Assembly (NCBI GenBank): GCA_030374765.1
Contig: JARGXX010000068.1
Coordinates: forward strand, 372,001-436,000
Source: Agarophyton chilense
Taxonomy: Eukaryota; Rhodophyta; Florideophyceae; Gracilariales; Gracilariaceae
Direction of reading: 5' to 3'
Length of the DNA stretch: 64,000 nucleotides
Positions 32,881 through 43,889 of the stretch are shown here, piece by piece (position 1 is the stretch's first letter; every line of letters begins with the position of its first letter). The notes beneath the pieces are model-generated. The model was not told the origin of the DNA. It saw nothing but the letters and a program-made list of their open reading frames with translations, and did no database searches. The position numbers and the translations under genes were made by a program.

Positions 32881-34815
32881 TTGACAAAACAAGCCTCGTC
32901 GACCGTAAGCACTGACCATGTAGCTCAAGACCCAACTCGTTCCATCCATATTTTAATTTCTGGGCTGCTACAGCCCAGAACGCCACCTTCAATGCGAGCA
33001 ATGTCCACCACCTTCAAACGAAGACATGAAGAACGAAAACAGGAAAAACTGAGGTTTAAAGCAGCGCTACAACTCCTCGAAAACAAACTATCCATCCGTC
33101 AGACAGCAATCCAGACCAGTTTATCGCTTTCCACTGAACAACGGCTTCGTAAAGCTTCGAAAGCCAACGACAAACTAGCATTTGAAAAGCTCTTAGATCC
33201 TATCAACCGCCACCCTGTCCAGCAATTTGTCGTGCAAGTACCAGAACAACTACTAGTAGTCAACAGAGCATTTAAAGCATCCAAAAGAGCATTTGAAATT
33301 GATTATAGTAGTATGAACGTGATACTTGCAGGCATTACCAAAGATGAGCGTAATGGCTACAAGAATCATTCAACATTTGATGAAACATTCAGGGAATTTC
33401 GGGCAAATAAAAAGCAGCTGACGTTCTGTAATGCAGCGAATATTACAGCAGGTAGACTTGCGGTAAAGTCATTTAATCCTGTGAAGACTCTGAAGGACGT
33501 TCTTGTCGGGCTGGAAAAAAGCCCCCAGGCATTTTATCCGATCCCCAGCCTTATTGGAACTATGATGAAACTAGCATACTACCAGAGTTTGTGCGGTGAG
33601 TTAAATGATTTTGTCCTTCGGACAGCCACCGCGGTGGGACACGACTGGCAATGAAAGATAGTGGAAAGCACGTCACAGACGGAATCGCTATGTCAGACTC
33701 AGAACATGTAGCTTCTTGCTTAATGATCATCGCAAGAAAGCGCAAAATGGCTCACTGGCTAGAACCATTGCATCAAAAGGACTTTTTAGAAGATGACGGA
33801 AAAGAGCAGTTGCTTAATAAGGAAGATTGGTATCCGGGCGACAAACGTTTATTGATGAGCGAGAATGGTTCTGTCGCCACATAAAAATGCACCTAGTGGT
33901 TGAGCATATCAATCGTTACATTCGCACTATCGTCAACAAAGAAAAGACTGTGGTCTTTATTCTGGACGAAAATATTTCCAGACAGAGCCTTAAATGGTTA
34001 GAAGTTTGTGAGGGCTTTATAGTTGACATCGTGAAGATCCCTGCGACCACTACTCATTTTCTACAACCATGGGGTAAGGCTGTTAAAAAGGCCTTCCAGG
34101 TGCGTCCCCGAAAATCTAGAGACTCTTTTATGCGCCAGTGCCATATCTCGCACGCGAATGTCGCCTTGAAGATCAAAATGGGTGTAGCAGGCATTCAGGA
34201 AGTTATATCTGCCGTTGTAAGAAAGACGTTCGAAGAAGCTCGACTCTGGCCTATGGATTTTCGATTTGTAAAGCCGCTAAAATCCGCAAATAATCCCATT
34301 ATTGCACACCGTATGTTGCGGAGTAGATGTAATATTGACCATGAGATTTTCGATCTTGGCACCGTTAATTCGTACCGCGACGAACACGCAAGTACGAACT
34401 TTGTAAGTTGAATCCATTTACTTACATCTCCTAGTTGCAGCCCGTATTTCTTTGTGTCTGCAATAGCCTTTTTGATGGGCAACGCATAAATTTTGAACTA
34501 ACTGCTGATGAAGCGCATCGGACCTGTGAGAAAAACCACCCAGATACGAAACCGAGTAATCGGTGCGGGAAATAAAGCTGAGCTTCTCAAAGTACAAAAA
34601 ATGAAGCACAAATTGGTCTCTTTGAAGCGCTCACAGTATCCTATGAAGTTACAGAAGAAATTACAAAGTCTAAGGCAAGTTCGGAATCAGTTGACAAGAA
34701 AAATTGTGGGAATGGGGAGGCTGGGGTCTGTTTGCAAATAAAGAATGAAATCAATGGCACTGATTTCGATTATGTACCGATAGAAACATGGCCACGCTGC
34801 CGCAGGCGAAACTAG
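32881..34815 (+). pseudogene. Pogo/Tigger-like DDE transposase, broken
   Basis: Three successive open segments in different frames (32881-33654, 33651-33884, 33827-34411) and a basic tail to a TAG at 34813-34815 together read as one transposase of the DDE_1 type. The N-terminal part has a basic, helical region (QLLENKLSIRQTAIQTSLSL) fitting a pipsqueak-type HTH. The catalytic part has VVFILDENISRQSLKW, matching the LLxDN second-Asp block, and IPATTTHFLQPWGKAVKKAF, matching the family's TTHxLQPLD block. In the last block the Asp is Gly, and Asn of DN is Glu, so it could not be active as read. The host TE is unbounded: no convincing TIRs were found at 32660-32880 or 34816-34980. Confidence 0.65.
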
Positions 34816-36221
34816 AGGGCGCAAAATGTTTTGCGTACACTCGACGGCAATCGCAACACCGCCGAGGCGTTGGTTGCGCTTTCTGAGATTTGCAATGCGC
34901 GCAACTCGAGTTGTTCAACCCGTTTTAAATTGAGCCTTGTTGTTTTTGTCGACACTTCCAGTTGCACTTGGTGCTATTAGGTATCGTTAATTTTGGCCAA
35001 GTTCAGGAAGATATTTTTTATGCTGGATGTTTCAAATTGCGCCAACAGAAAACGTTAATTGGTTGGTAGATACGGTGCGAAGGGATGATAGTAAGGTGGG
35101 TGGGTGGTATTGATCGGAGCTGGTGGTGTTGAGGGGTATATTCTGTTACTGCATGAGAATAATGCGCCTATTGTTTCGTGTTGCTATATTTGGAATGAGC
35201 TTTGTCGTGGAAATTGGCGTCTGTATGGATGCATCAGATTCCTTTAGTAGTGTATTGGGAGCATAGTTGTTGGTACGAGATGCGCTTGGTAGAATACGAT
35301 GGCTTGCAGAAATGTAGTGCGCGTTGTATGGGCTTGAAGTCACTTCATAGTCTCCAGTAAATCTGTGATTTGGGGTAGAGGTAATGGGTGTGGTGCTAGA
35401 AAGCTGCTAAAGCGAGTTAAAAATTTTGAATATGAGCGTGTAGTGCAGATGTTTTGAGGGTTTTAGGGACTGTTTCTTTCCAAAAATGGATGCGAGGGCT
35501 GTTGTCGTGTGTGATCTCGTGATCGTAAAGTCGATCGTTGTATATTATTCCTCAACACCTGTAGTTCTAACATTGATCATCTTCTGACGTACTTTTATGT
35601 GTATGGTTAGGTAATCGTCAACATTGGTGATCTATTGAGAATCTATGCTCTGAGCTTCGGTTTTGCAAACTTTGTGATCTTTCTTTATTTTATGGTTCAT
35701 GTGAAGAATGATGATTGAGTTGGGTTAAGAAGTGTTGGTGGATTTTTCGTGAAGATGAGAACTAAGACTTTTTTAGTTGAGAAACTACTTAGTTTGGCTG
35801 ATAGTCTTCGGACCCGGTTGGAAAAAAATGTTTACAAACTAAATTTATCGTTTTGTGGTTAAGGATTCTGTTTATATATGAAATAGCTTGGATGGTAGCA
35901 AAGTTTGTTTTTTATGAAAAGTTTCATAATGAATATTTGTTTGTGTTGAGTTCAAGAATTTTATGGGGTTTTATGGTGCCCTGCTAGATTATGGAATCTG
36001 TGCGTGTGAGGTTTGTGTTTTTGAGGTATGTTGTGATGTGTGTTGGTCGTTAGATGATTTGATGGTGTCATTGTATAGTGTTTGAATGTCCGGGTCATTT
36101 CGGAGTTATCGCTCGAGTCGGCAGGCGAGGCGACTCTTGTTGGGACCCATGTTGACGGTGTTGAAGGGTAGTTGGGTTGATCAGGATTGTGTATGGCGCA
36201 AAACCTGTTAGTGAAAAGCAC
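34816..36221 (-). other. Probable 5' part of copia 2, heavily decayed, no gene
   Basis: From about 35050 the plus strand again becomes G/T-rich, the same skew as 30.3-32.65 kb. Short minus-strand open pieces are Ser/Thr/Asn/Pro-rich (35343-35146, 36248-35961), as in a gag leader. I infer that this is the other half of copia 2, split by the transposon. No specific motif proves it. Confidence 0.3.
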
Positions 36222-36724
36222 TAGTTTTTTTACGACCGATGGAATCATGTGAGGTCAATTGGCCTCATATGAGGCCATTTTTTATTTATTTGTAAATAAG
36301 CAATAAATGAAACCTACAAGCTCTTCATAACTGGAACATATTACTAAACTCTCTTCCTTTGATGGCCTCAAGACTTGAAGAATGGATTCCTAGATGATTG
36401 AAGGAGATGTATCCTTATGGCATGTTTTTTTGGATAGTTTGAGGACAAAAATATTTGGTTGTTCTTTTTTTGCGACTACTTACGTTTGCTACATCAAAAG
36501 TATACCATTTTAAAGAAAGTTAATAAAGCTCTGTTTGACGAGATTTTTGAGGCTTTTCCTCAACGATAAAGATGTATGGTTTTTATTTTTTATCTTCCTT
36601 TCTGCTCTAAATTTGAGAATTCATATCTGGAATGCGTTTTAGTTACGTTTTAAGAGAAATTTTGGTCTCATATGAGGCCAAGCTGGACTCAGGTGAGGCC
36701 AATCATCCGGGCGTGTAGATACTA
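36222..36724. mobile_element. Non-autonomous TIR element, long copy
   Basis: It is bounded by TA at 36222-36223 and 36723-36724. The right end read inward is GTATCTACACGCCCGG; the left end is GTTTTTTTACGACCG, partly decayed. TGGCCTCATATGAGGCCA lies near 36263, and GGTCTCATATGAGGCC plus GGACTCAGGTGAGGCC lie near 36664-36700. It is the reverse-orientation homologue of 15625-15988, with about 140 bp of additional interior (around 36480-36610). Non-coding. Confidence 0.75.
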
Positions 36725-36748
36725 GCTTCCTTCGTTTAATCTAGTCTT

Positions 36749-37256
36749 TGTTTTGCTAATGGCGATTCGGTGTAAGCGGTGTAGAACGCGGCGGTGCGGC
36801 GGAATCGGTGTAAACGGCATAAACGGCGGCCGTGCGGCGGAATCGAAGTAAACGGCGTAGACGGCGGCCGTGCGGCGGAATCGATGTAAACGGCGTAGAA
36901 AGGCGGCGAGAGAGAAAGACGAACGAGAAGGACGGTGACGGTGATGAAGATGTTGTAGTGGAGGAAGTTGGGAGTTGAGAGTTGTTTAGAAGAATGATGT
37001 CGGACAAGAGAAGTAGTTCTTTTGTGCCGAGTTCTTTTATAGTGGCTGGGAGCTTCATGTGGGTCTGTACCGCGCCAAGTAAGAAGGGTCATTCTAATTC
37101 AACGTCTCCTAGATTAGAGTACTAATTCAAAGTAAAGATTGAAGTTCGTGTCTATCTAACGTTCGTTACTTTGAATTATAGAGCAACCTACGCAGCTACC
37201 TAAAATATATTGCGTGTGGTAATTCTACATTATTATCTCGCGAGGGGTCTTCAACA
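36749..37256 (-). repeat. Copia 3 3' LTR (508 bp)
   Basis: It carries three units of a 38-bp GC-rich minisatellite (about 36780-36893) and a TATA box TATAAAAG on the minus strand (37034-37041). It pairs with 43075-43621 throughout. Confidence 0.9.
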
Positions 37257-37287
37257 TTCGCACTTTTCTTTTAAGCGAAACAATTGT

Positions 37288-39066
37288 TCAAGCATATTGA
37301 CGTATTATCCATTGTTCAATTTCGTGATCACACTGGTTGTTTTCGTAAATATTTCTGTATGCTTTGTTCATTGTTTGCTTTGCAAACATGTCAGCAGGAT
37401 TGTTTTCAGATTTCTCGAATCCAATGTCAGATATTTCATTCCTTTCAGAAGCTTCACGGGCTGCCGAAATATCGATTAATAGTCGTTTTTCAGCTGTATA
37501 TGAAGCTTTTGTGATGACATCGAAAAGGCTCTTGGAATCCGTGAACATTCTAATTGGATTCACTTGGTCGAGTAAAGTGTCCAAGTCAAATTTAAGCGTG
37601 TATGCAAAATCAAAAGCATCTGCAAAAGCATAAACTTCACCTCCTAATGCAGACCTCACAACTCAACGGCTCTTGTAACTCTTGTATTGAATAATGTTTC
37701 AATGATTGGAACGACCAGCCAATAGAATGAGGAAACCAAGTTGGGAAGTACTGTCTTCAGTATTCGCAAATGAAGAATCATTGTATGCTCGTATACAGAG
37801 AGAGTTTGGATCTAGCTTCACAAACTTCAAAATAATTGCTTGTTCTTGAATCTCCTTAATGACTTTATTAATTCTTCGTCCAATGGATTTCGTAAACATT
37901 TTCTTTTTGACTTGAGCAGTTTTGTTCACGAAGAAAGAAATGTGTGGAATTGTGTTTAGAAGCCAGACAAGTTGAGCTCTTTTGGATCTGAACTCTGTAT
38001 AGTCATTGTTGTTTTCCAATGGCATCATTCTATTCTTGAAATCTTTTTGATGAATTTCGTACTGTTTTCGATTGGCCGTAACTTGAGTTCCACCGAATTT
38101 GAAAGATCCAACAACTCTGTCTCGTGATTCGAAACGTTCTAGAGTTTTGTTTGTGAACTTAATAAATTCATCTTCACCAGTAATAACTGAGTCGTCAACA
38201 TATCATCCAATGATTCCAAAGAGATTACCTTCAGATTTCTTGAAGAAACGGGAAAGTTCACCTTTCATTGCGGTCATTTCCAGTTCTTCTCATAGATGTG
38301 ACATAATGGTCAAATCCCAATAATCACAGGCATCTGCTAAACCAAACAGTGGTTTGATAAGAAGGAGGAGACAACCTTTGGATATAAAAATCTTGGGAGG
38401 TCGTACGTATACCTTTCGAGTAAGGTCTTGATTACTCTGAATGTAGGCTTGGGTAACATCGTGACTCCATACCATGTAGTCGAACATTGCAGCGAACGTC
38501 ATAATAAGCCGAACTGTATTATTGCGAACGGTAGTGTCATTATGCACTAAGTAGTACTGTTCTTTATCGGAAAATCCTTGGGCCACAAGTCTCGCCTTAT
38601 AAATTCCTTCATTAGTTCCTGCATTCTTGATTGCTAATACAAATCTAGATCCCATAATGTTAGCATCTTTTGGAATTTCACTACGTGTGACAACTTTCCA
38701 AGTATATCGTTGCTTAAAACCATCAATTTCTTTCTTTTTGGCTTCTGAGAACTTTGGGGAATTATAACGAGGATCACTTGGTTTCAGGGTTTCCGTTATA
38801 TGTATTGATTTTTCATCGTTGCCCGTGATTCCTTCACTTCCGTCTGAGATCTCTTTTAACAAGTAGTTAAGGATATTATAGAAACCATGAGGAATAAATA
38901 TTTCAGAATTGACTTCAGAATTTTCGGAAATATGAGGTTTGGCTTGCGTAATAATATGTTGTACTCCTTCGCAATTTTTATTTTTCACGAATATTTGTTT
39001 GTCTGTAACTCTGATTACTTCAAATGGTCCAGTCAATCGAGGTAGCTCTTTTCCTAGATAGATCAA
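37288..39066 (-). pseudogene. Copia 3 reverse transcriptase and RNase H, broken
   Basis: RT starts at 39066 (after integrase) with KQRYTWKVV, GSRFVLAIK and KARLVAQGF, then DVTQAYIQS (catalytic Asp). The YVDD motif is at 38202-38191, preceded by TGA (38205-38203) where the family has Trp (TGG), a one-base change. RNase H at 37659-37288 has FTDSKSLFDVI and ends NPADMFAK, as copia RNase H does. At least three frame breaks separate the parts. Confidence 0.85.
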
Positions 39067-39071
39067 ACTTT

Positions 39072-39740
39072 TTATCCTGCTACGAAGTCGTAGTGAACGG
39101 CTTCTGGAGGACGTGATCCGAGAGCCCGTTTCAGTCTTATTTCATTGGCGATAATTCCCATTTCAGAAGGAGCAATCAAGAGAGCTTGCGTACGATCTTC
39201 TTTATCATGTAGCTTTGTATGAATGGCAGGCAATCTTGGAAATGTGCCAAAGACTAGGAGCGATGGAACCGGACCTTCCGGGTTCATGGTGTCATTCATA
39301 GCTTTCACAGCTGTGGAGAGGATTAAGTTCTCGATTGAAATGTTGGCATCGAACTTGATTTTGTGATATATTCGTCTTAAAGGATCACGATATCGTTCGC
39401 CAGCACCAATGGAGTTTTGAATTTCCACTCCAGACAGAATAAAACCGATGCCAAATTCATTCATAATTTCCTTCCATCGAGAAGACGTAAAAGCTGAGCC
39501 TTGGTCACAATGGATAGCGTCGGGGTACCCAGTGTATACTGTTGCCCAACATTCTAAGAACGTGTTCCAAATGTATTCAATAGATTGTCCTTCTAGAACG
39601 CGGGCGGCTCCAAAATGGGTACATATATCAACCACATGCAACACCGGTTTTTTGTCTATGAAAGATAGATCCATAGCGATATTTTTGTTAAAAACAACTC
39701 CTTGAGGAAAGGAAATCCGAAATCGTTGTGGTTTTGGGGT
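39072..39740 (-). pseudogene. Copia 3 integrase core
   Basis: The open 200-codon segment contains MDLSFIDKK (first Asp), IHCDQGSAFTSSRW (second Asp) and GAGERYRDPLRRIY (catalytic Glu), so the DDE triad is complete. The zinc domain (HLHFYHPSVQKLF followed downstream by two Cys) is split between this and the protease frame at 39768. It ends two codons before RT, separated by a stop. Confidence 0.85.
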
Positions 39741-39767
39741 AAAACGTTGACACGTTTGACAAGCCTT

Positions 39768-40427
39768 TCATATGTGTTTTGGCAAGTTTCGCGTTTCAGA
39801 ATTGGCTTCTTCGGGGTTTGCTCGTTTCAGGAGGTTAAACAGCTTCTGTACCGAGGGGTGATAAAAATGAAGATGAATTTTTCTGAGTTCTGCTTTTGTG
39901 AAATGGGCTGTGTATTCGTTCCATTCGATATATAGATGACCAAGTTTTCGAATGACCGGCATTTCCCATTCATTCTTACAGATCAGAAAACTCTCTACAT
40001 TGTCAACATAGATTTTTTCTCTGTCAAGAAAATCTAGTCCAAACAGAAATGGAAAATTGCAGTTGATCACGTCTACGATGAGCTTGAGTATTCTACCGTC
40101 AGGGGCGCAGATTAGAATGGGTATCTTGCCAATACTGCAGAAGGTGGAACTGCCGAGTCGAAAACGAATTTTCGAAGGCTTTTTCTTAAACTTTAAGCCA
40201 TAAAGCTTGCAATAAGCCTTGGCTTCTTCCTTTCCAATAACAGAACGTTGTGCTCCGATATCTAGACATCCGCCATTGAACTCGTTGGTGGTTTCAAAAT
40301 CGGTATCCATATTTGTAACCTTAAAACATTTAAACTTACAGTTGAATTGTTTTTGGGTTTTATGCGCTGAGCCTTTGGGAACTTCTAGAATTTTGTTCAA
40401 AAATCCACGCATAGGAGAGTTCCTCAT
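39768..40427 (-). pseudogene. Copia 3 protease and integrase zinc finger
   Basis: The 219-codon open segment carries the aspartic protease motif CLDIGAQRSVIG and a second conserved block LFGLDFLDRE, typical of copia proteases with the DxGA form. The C-terminal part (KIHLHFYHPSVQKLF) is the His half of the HHCC domain. It is preceded by gag in another frame. Confidence 0.8.
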
Positions 40428-42076
40428 TAAAAATCCAGTTTCGGGGTTGAAGTCTCTGCGTCAATGCTGGTAAAAAGCTTTTCAACAGCATCATCGGTTG
40501 ATTCTTCTGAACTTGCGCTTATATTGTCTTCTGTTTTTTCTTTGATGTTGAAGAATAAGTCTACATCCTTGGTTTCTGAATCATCTTCAACCTGTTCGCA
40601 TAGTTCGTAAAGTACCTGTTTCAAAGCACGGTTCTGATCAGAGTATTTCTTGGATTTCTGATAAAGCTGTACTTTTCTTGCAGCGATAGCGGCTAAGTTC
40701 TTTGGATGGCGACAATATCGCAAGATATGTCCCTTTCACCACAATCTAAGCAATTTTTCTCATTCATTTTAGGCTTCGTATTGTTCTTTTGACGGCCATA
40801 TCTAGCAGGAGGAAGATAGCGATTCGATGAAGACTGATAGAGAACATTTGCGGATTTTTTTAGAGAACTTGAATACATTAATGGACTTTCGTGCGTTAGC
40901 CTCTTTCTTTTCGCGCTGAATAGCACATTCTAGCTGTGTGTAGAATTCTTCGTAGGAAAGGGTTTCCGAGTCCAATCGGGTAATTGGATTAATAGCCCAT
41001 GAATGTCCAATAACTTCTTCGCTAAGATAAGATATCTTGTTTGCCTCAGTACGACAATGTTGTGGACCTTGAGGAGTTAATTTCGATACCCCTGAATCTA
41101 ATTTTACAATGGCCTGAGTTGCCGTAGATTCCTCTGATTGGAAGGTGTCAATTCATATGTTCATCAAACGAATTTCAATGCGCTTCTGTTTAGAGGTGGA
41201 ATGAAAATGTGCTTCAATGAGGTTTATAGCATCAGCGAGAGAGTGAGCTTTTTGAACGACATGGTCATTTAAGCGTTTCTTAAATGACCATGTCGTTCGA
41301 TACGATATTCGTTGTAAAAACCCATCCAAGATTCTCCAATGGCTCCGAAAAACTTAGAGTTTGTGTCTTTAAAACGCATTTCCAGATTGTGTGAGACCTT
41401 GGGAAGATCTACGTTATTAGTGCCTACTCTGATCGTTAGTGAAGGCATGTTAAAGTGATTATTCATAGTTGGAATAGGGGTTTCGACTTCCTGGTGAATT
41501 TGAGAGACGGGTAATTGATCGGAGTATGGAGCAAAGGTTAAAAACGCTTTTGAAGCCTCAATAGCTTCTTCAGTAACGGCTATGTCTTTGTTCTTGACGT
41601 AGATCGTAAATGATAGACGGTTTAGAGTTCTTCCAGAAGGATGATGGGCCAATTCGACGCCCAGTTTCTGTGGAAGACGAGCAATTGAGCTGAACAAAGC
41701 CAAATTGGACGAAACTTGGTGATTGAATAATGTATCAAGTGAATACTCTTCTAATGACAGTAACGAGCTGATTCCCAGTGTTATCGGGTAGATCGGCCAA
41801 GTCACTCCGAAAAATGTCCAACCGACTCTTCTGAGATGAATAACGGATCACCAGTGAACTTCCAAACACATTACTTGCACCATCGTACATGTTGCGAACA
41901 GTTGGAGACGTCGCAAGATTAACACCTGGTATTGGAGAAGGAATCGAGGATTCTGCAGGTGGAAACGGTAGCCTACTTTTGGGTGGTGTTTGGAATAATG
42001 TGTTAGAAGCATACGGTTGATCACCAGATGTATTCCGTTCGTCCCTTGCGGATTCTTGAGATCAAGTAATGACCAT
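40428..42076 (-). pseudogene. Copia 3 gag, broken
   Basis: The likely start is ATG at 42076-42074, with a TGA four codons later. The frame then reads on (SQESARDERNTSGDQ...) and continues at 41805-41269. The frame changes at the hairpin at 41254-41298 and resumes with KKRLNDHVVQKAHSLADAI. A Cys-rich stretch (CLDCGERDI...C) at about 40755-40715 is the zinc-knuckle remnant with a missing His. The C-terminal part (40723-40427) is acidic and helical. Confidence 0.7.
41254..41298. repeat. Perfect 20-bp inverted repeat, 5-nt loop, inside gag
   Basis: The left arm is 41254-41273 (GAACGACATGGTCATTTAAG) and the right arm 41279-41298 is its exact reverse complement, around CGTTT. It lies exactly where the gag frame changes, so it looks like a fold-back insertion mutation. 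Confidence 0.9.
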
Positions 42077-42183
42077 AAGTTAAAGTATGAATACTATCAA
42101 GATTTATTGTGTTTTTAGCTCTCGTGCAAAGAATAAAGTACTTTTGCTAAAAAATATGTTCTTTATAACAAAGAATGTTTTAC

Positions 42184-42798
42184 TCAAATAGGATTTTTCT
42201 CATTCTTAAGAGTAGAACGATGACGGCAGCTATGAAGATGACCTCTGAGGTCGTGAGCTTTAGAAAATGAAATGTTGCAAACGCGGCAGTGAGTATCTTC
42301 ACGCGTATAGTTGGTCCGGCGAAGCTTGCGTTGATGACTTTTTCCTTTCTGATGCGATTCGAGCTGTTGAATACTGCAAACAGAAATGCTACAAACAAAA
42401 CAACGCTTAAACGCTCGTTTCCTCGGAGGAGGCTTCTTTTTACGACTCTCTGCTTGATTAGAGACGCGGAGAATGTATCACGATCGCCTCTCAGAGAGAA
42501 CTTCTTTAGAAGGGAAACGAGAGATGGGAGGCGTATTTGTAGTAATAGGAAGGCTTTCAGTGTTGCTGGTTTGTTGCTAGCTTTCGTCACTTAAGCTTTC
42601 GTCAGCTTCAACCGCTTCGTGTTCGATAACACTCGGTACGCGCGCGGAATAGCTATTTCGGTTGTTATCGCGCATGTTCTCAACTCAAGAATCAGACGAA
42701 TATTCGGAAGATGATTGAGACCTTGGCACTGTATGTAAGAAAAAACCAGTTAGAGAATATTACACACAATATCAAAAAGTAGTTATAAAAAACTTACT
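42184..42798 (-). pseudogene. Accessory zinc-finger frame upstream of copia 3 gag
   Basis: A minus-strand frame ends at TGA (42186-42184). It encodes, near its C-terminus, two fingers of exact form CX2CX12HX5H (CFVCSISV... and CRVCNISF...), the spacing of U1C/matrin-type fingers. A basic stretch KKKPPPRKR before them is a candidate nuclear localisation signal, and an acidic N-terminal half (EHEAVEADESLSDES) lies further upstream. The whole frame is collinear for 178 codons with three in-frame stops (42686-42684 TGA, 42579-42577 TAG, 42480-42478 TGA). Removing a candidate intron (42797-42729) puts an A before TG and creates the start ATG. It is not gag, which begins about 110 bases downstream. 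Function is unknown; nucleic-acid binding is inferred from the fingers. Confidence 0.65.
42729..42797 (-). other. Candidate 69-bp intron in copia 3 leader
   Basis: The donor is GTAAGTTTTTT and the acceptor is TTTTTTCTTACATACAG, a good polypyrimidine-AG. Joining 42798 to 42728 creates ATG at the start of the zinc-finger frame. The signals are strong but the splice is not proven. Confidence 0.5.
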
Positions 42799-43074
42799 TA
42801 TTACTGCGCCATTCTTGGCTTAATAAACTTTTTTTAAAGTTATCAACTGTATCACCTCCGACTGCTAGCAAGGACGGGTGCAGAGTAGCCAGAAGTGAGT
42901 GACAGTACAGTACCACAGAAGGAAAAATCCAGAAAATATTCCACGCTTTAACTCTAAATCCACTTCTCGGATGTTTAAACTTGAAAGATCGGGGTTGAAA
43001 AAAATAACATCTGAAAAAATTCCAGAACAAAAATTCCAAAAAATTCCTTCAAACCGCACACATGAATTCCGAAA

Positions 43075-43621
43075 TGTTTTGCAAACGGCGATTCGGTGTA
43101 AGCGGTGTAGAACGCGGCGGTGCAGCGGAATTGGTGTAAACGGCGTGAATGGCGGCGGTGCGGCGGAACTGAAGTAAACGGCGTAGACGGCGGCGGTGCA
43201 GCGGATTCGAAGTAAACGTCGTAGACGGCGGCGGTGCGGCGGAGTCGAAGTAAACGGCGTAGAAAGGCGGCGTGAGAGCAAGACGAACGAGAAGGACGGT
43301 GACGGTGACGAAGTTGTTGTAGTGGAGGAAGTGGAGAGTTGAGAGTTGTTCAGTAGAATGATCTCGGACAAGAGAAGTAGTTCTCTTGTTTCGAGCTCTT
43401 TTATAGTGGCTGGAAGCTTGGCGTAGGTCTCTATAGTGCCAAGTAAGCAGCGTCATTCAGAATTCAACTTCTCTTAGATTAGAGTACTAATTCAAAGTAA
43501 AGATTCAGTATCGTGTCTATCTAACGTTCGCTACTTGGAATTATAGTGAAAACCTTGCAGCTACCTACAAAAGATTGCGTGTGGTAATTATACATTACCC
43601 TCACGCGAGACGTCTTTAACA
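43075..43621 (-). repeat. Copia 3 5' LTR (547 bp), promoter with TATA box
   Basis: It pairs with 36749-37256 but has four units of the 38-bp minisatellite instead of three, which accounts for nearly all of the 39-bp length difference. TATAAAAG on the minus strand (43398-43405), in the correct orientation, is the likely promoter TATA box. Confidence 0.9.
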
Positions 43622-43626
43622 GTCTC

Positions 43627-43716
43627 CCCGTCGTCGCGGAAAAGTACTGCTCTACTCTATTTCGTGCACTGTAATGTTTGACAGTTGGGACACCCGCTCG
43701 GCAGACAGGAAGTGCT
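43627..43716. other. Host DNA between copia 3 and copia 4
   Basis: Ninety bases separate the two elements. The last 31 bases form the left half of the palindromic insertion site of copia 4 (see the finding at 43686). Confidence 0.6.
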
Positions 43717-43889
43717 TGTGACAATGCTCGGCTGGACCCCCGCAGGGAGTCCGGCGGCCGCGGCCGCGGCCGGCCGTTCTTTTATAGTGCACATCACGTG
43801 TGAACGGGTGGACGTCATGACGTGTGCCAGCGGACAGACCATAGGGCGGCATTCGCCATCCCTCGCAAGTATGCCTACTAGCAATAACA
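43717..43889 (-). repeat. Copia 4 3' LTR (173 bp)
   Basis: The plus-strand start is TGTGACAATGCTCGG, and the block CACATCACGTGTGAACGGG is shared with the other LTR, also including GTGGACGTCATGACGTGTG. A TATAAAAG box lies on the minus strand (43779-43786). The inner end (GCAATAACA) is less certain because the last 40 bases are poorly conserved between copies. Confidence 0.65.

Larger units (their letters stand above)
36749..43621 (-). mobile_element. Copia element 3, nearly full-length, 6.9 kb
   Basis: LTRs at 36749-37256 and 43075-43621 have TG...CA ends, and the flanks GTCTT (36744-36748) and GTCTC (43622-43626) agree at four of five bases, consistent with a 5-bp target duplication. On the minus strand the order is 5' LTR, a zinc-finger frame, gag, protease, integrase, RT, RNase H, 3' LTR, as in Ty1/copia. 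A polypurine tract AAAAGAAAAGTGCGAA (37257-37272, minus) sits directly against the 3' LTR. Several stops and frameshifts break it, but motifs are much better kept than in copia 1 and 2, so it is the youngest copia here by appearance. Confidence 0.88.
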
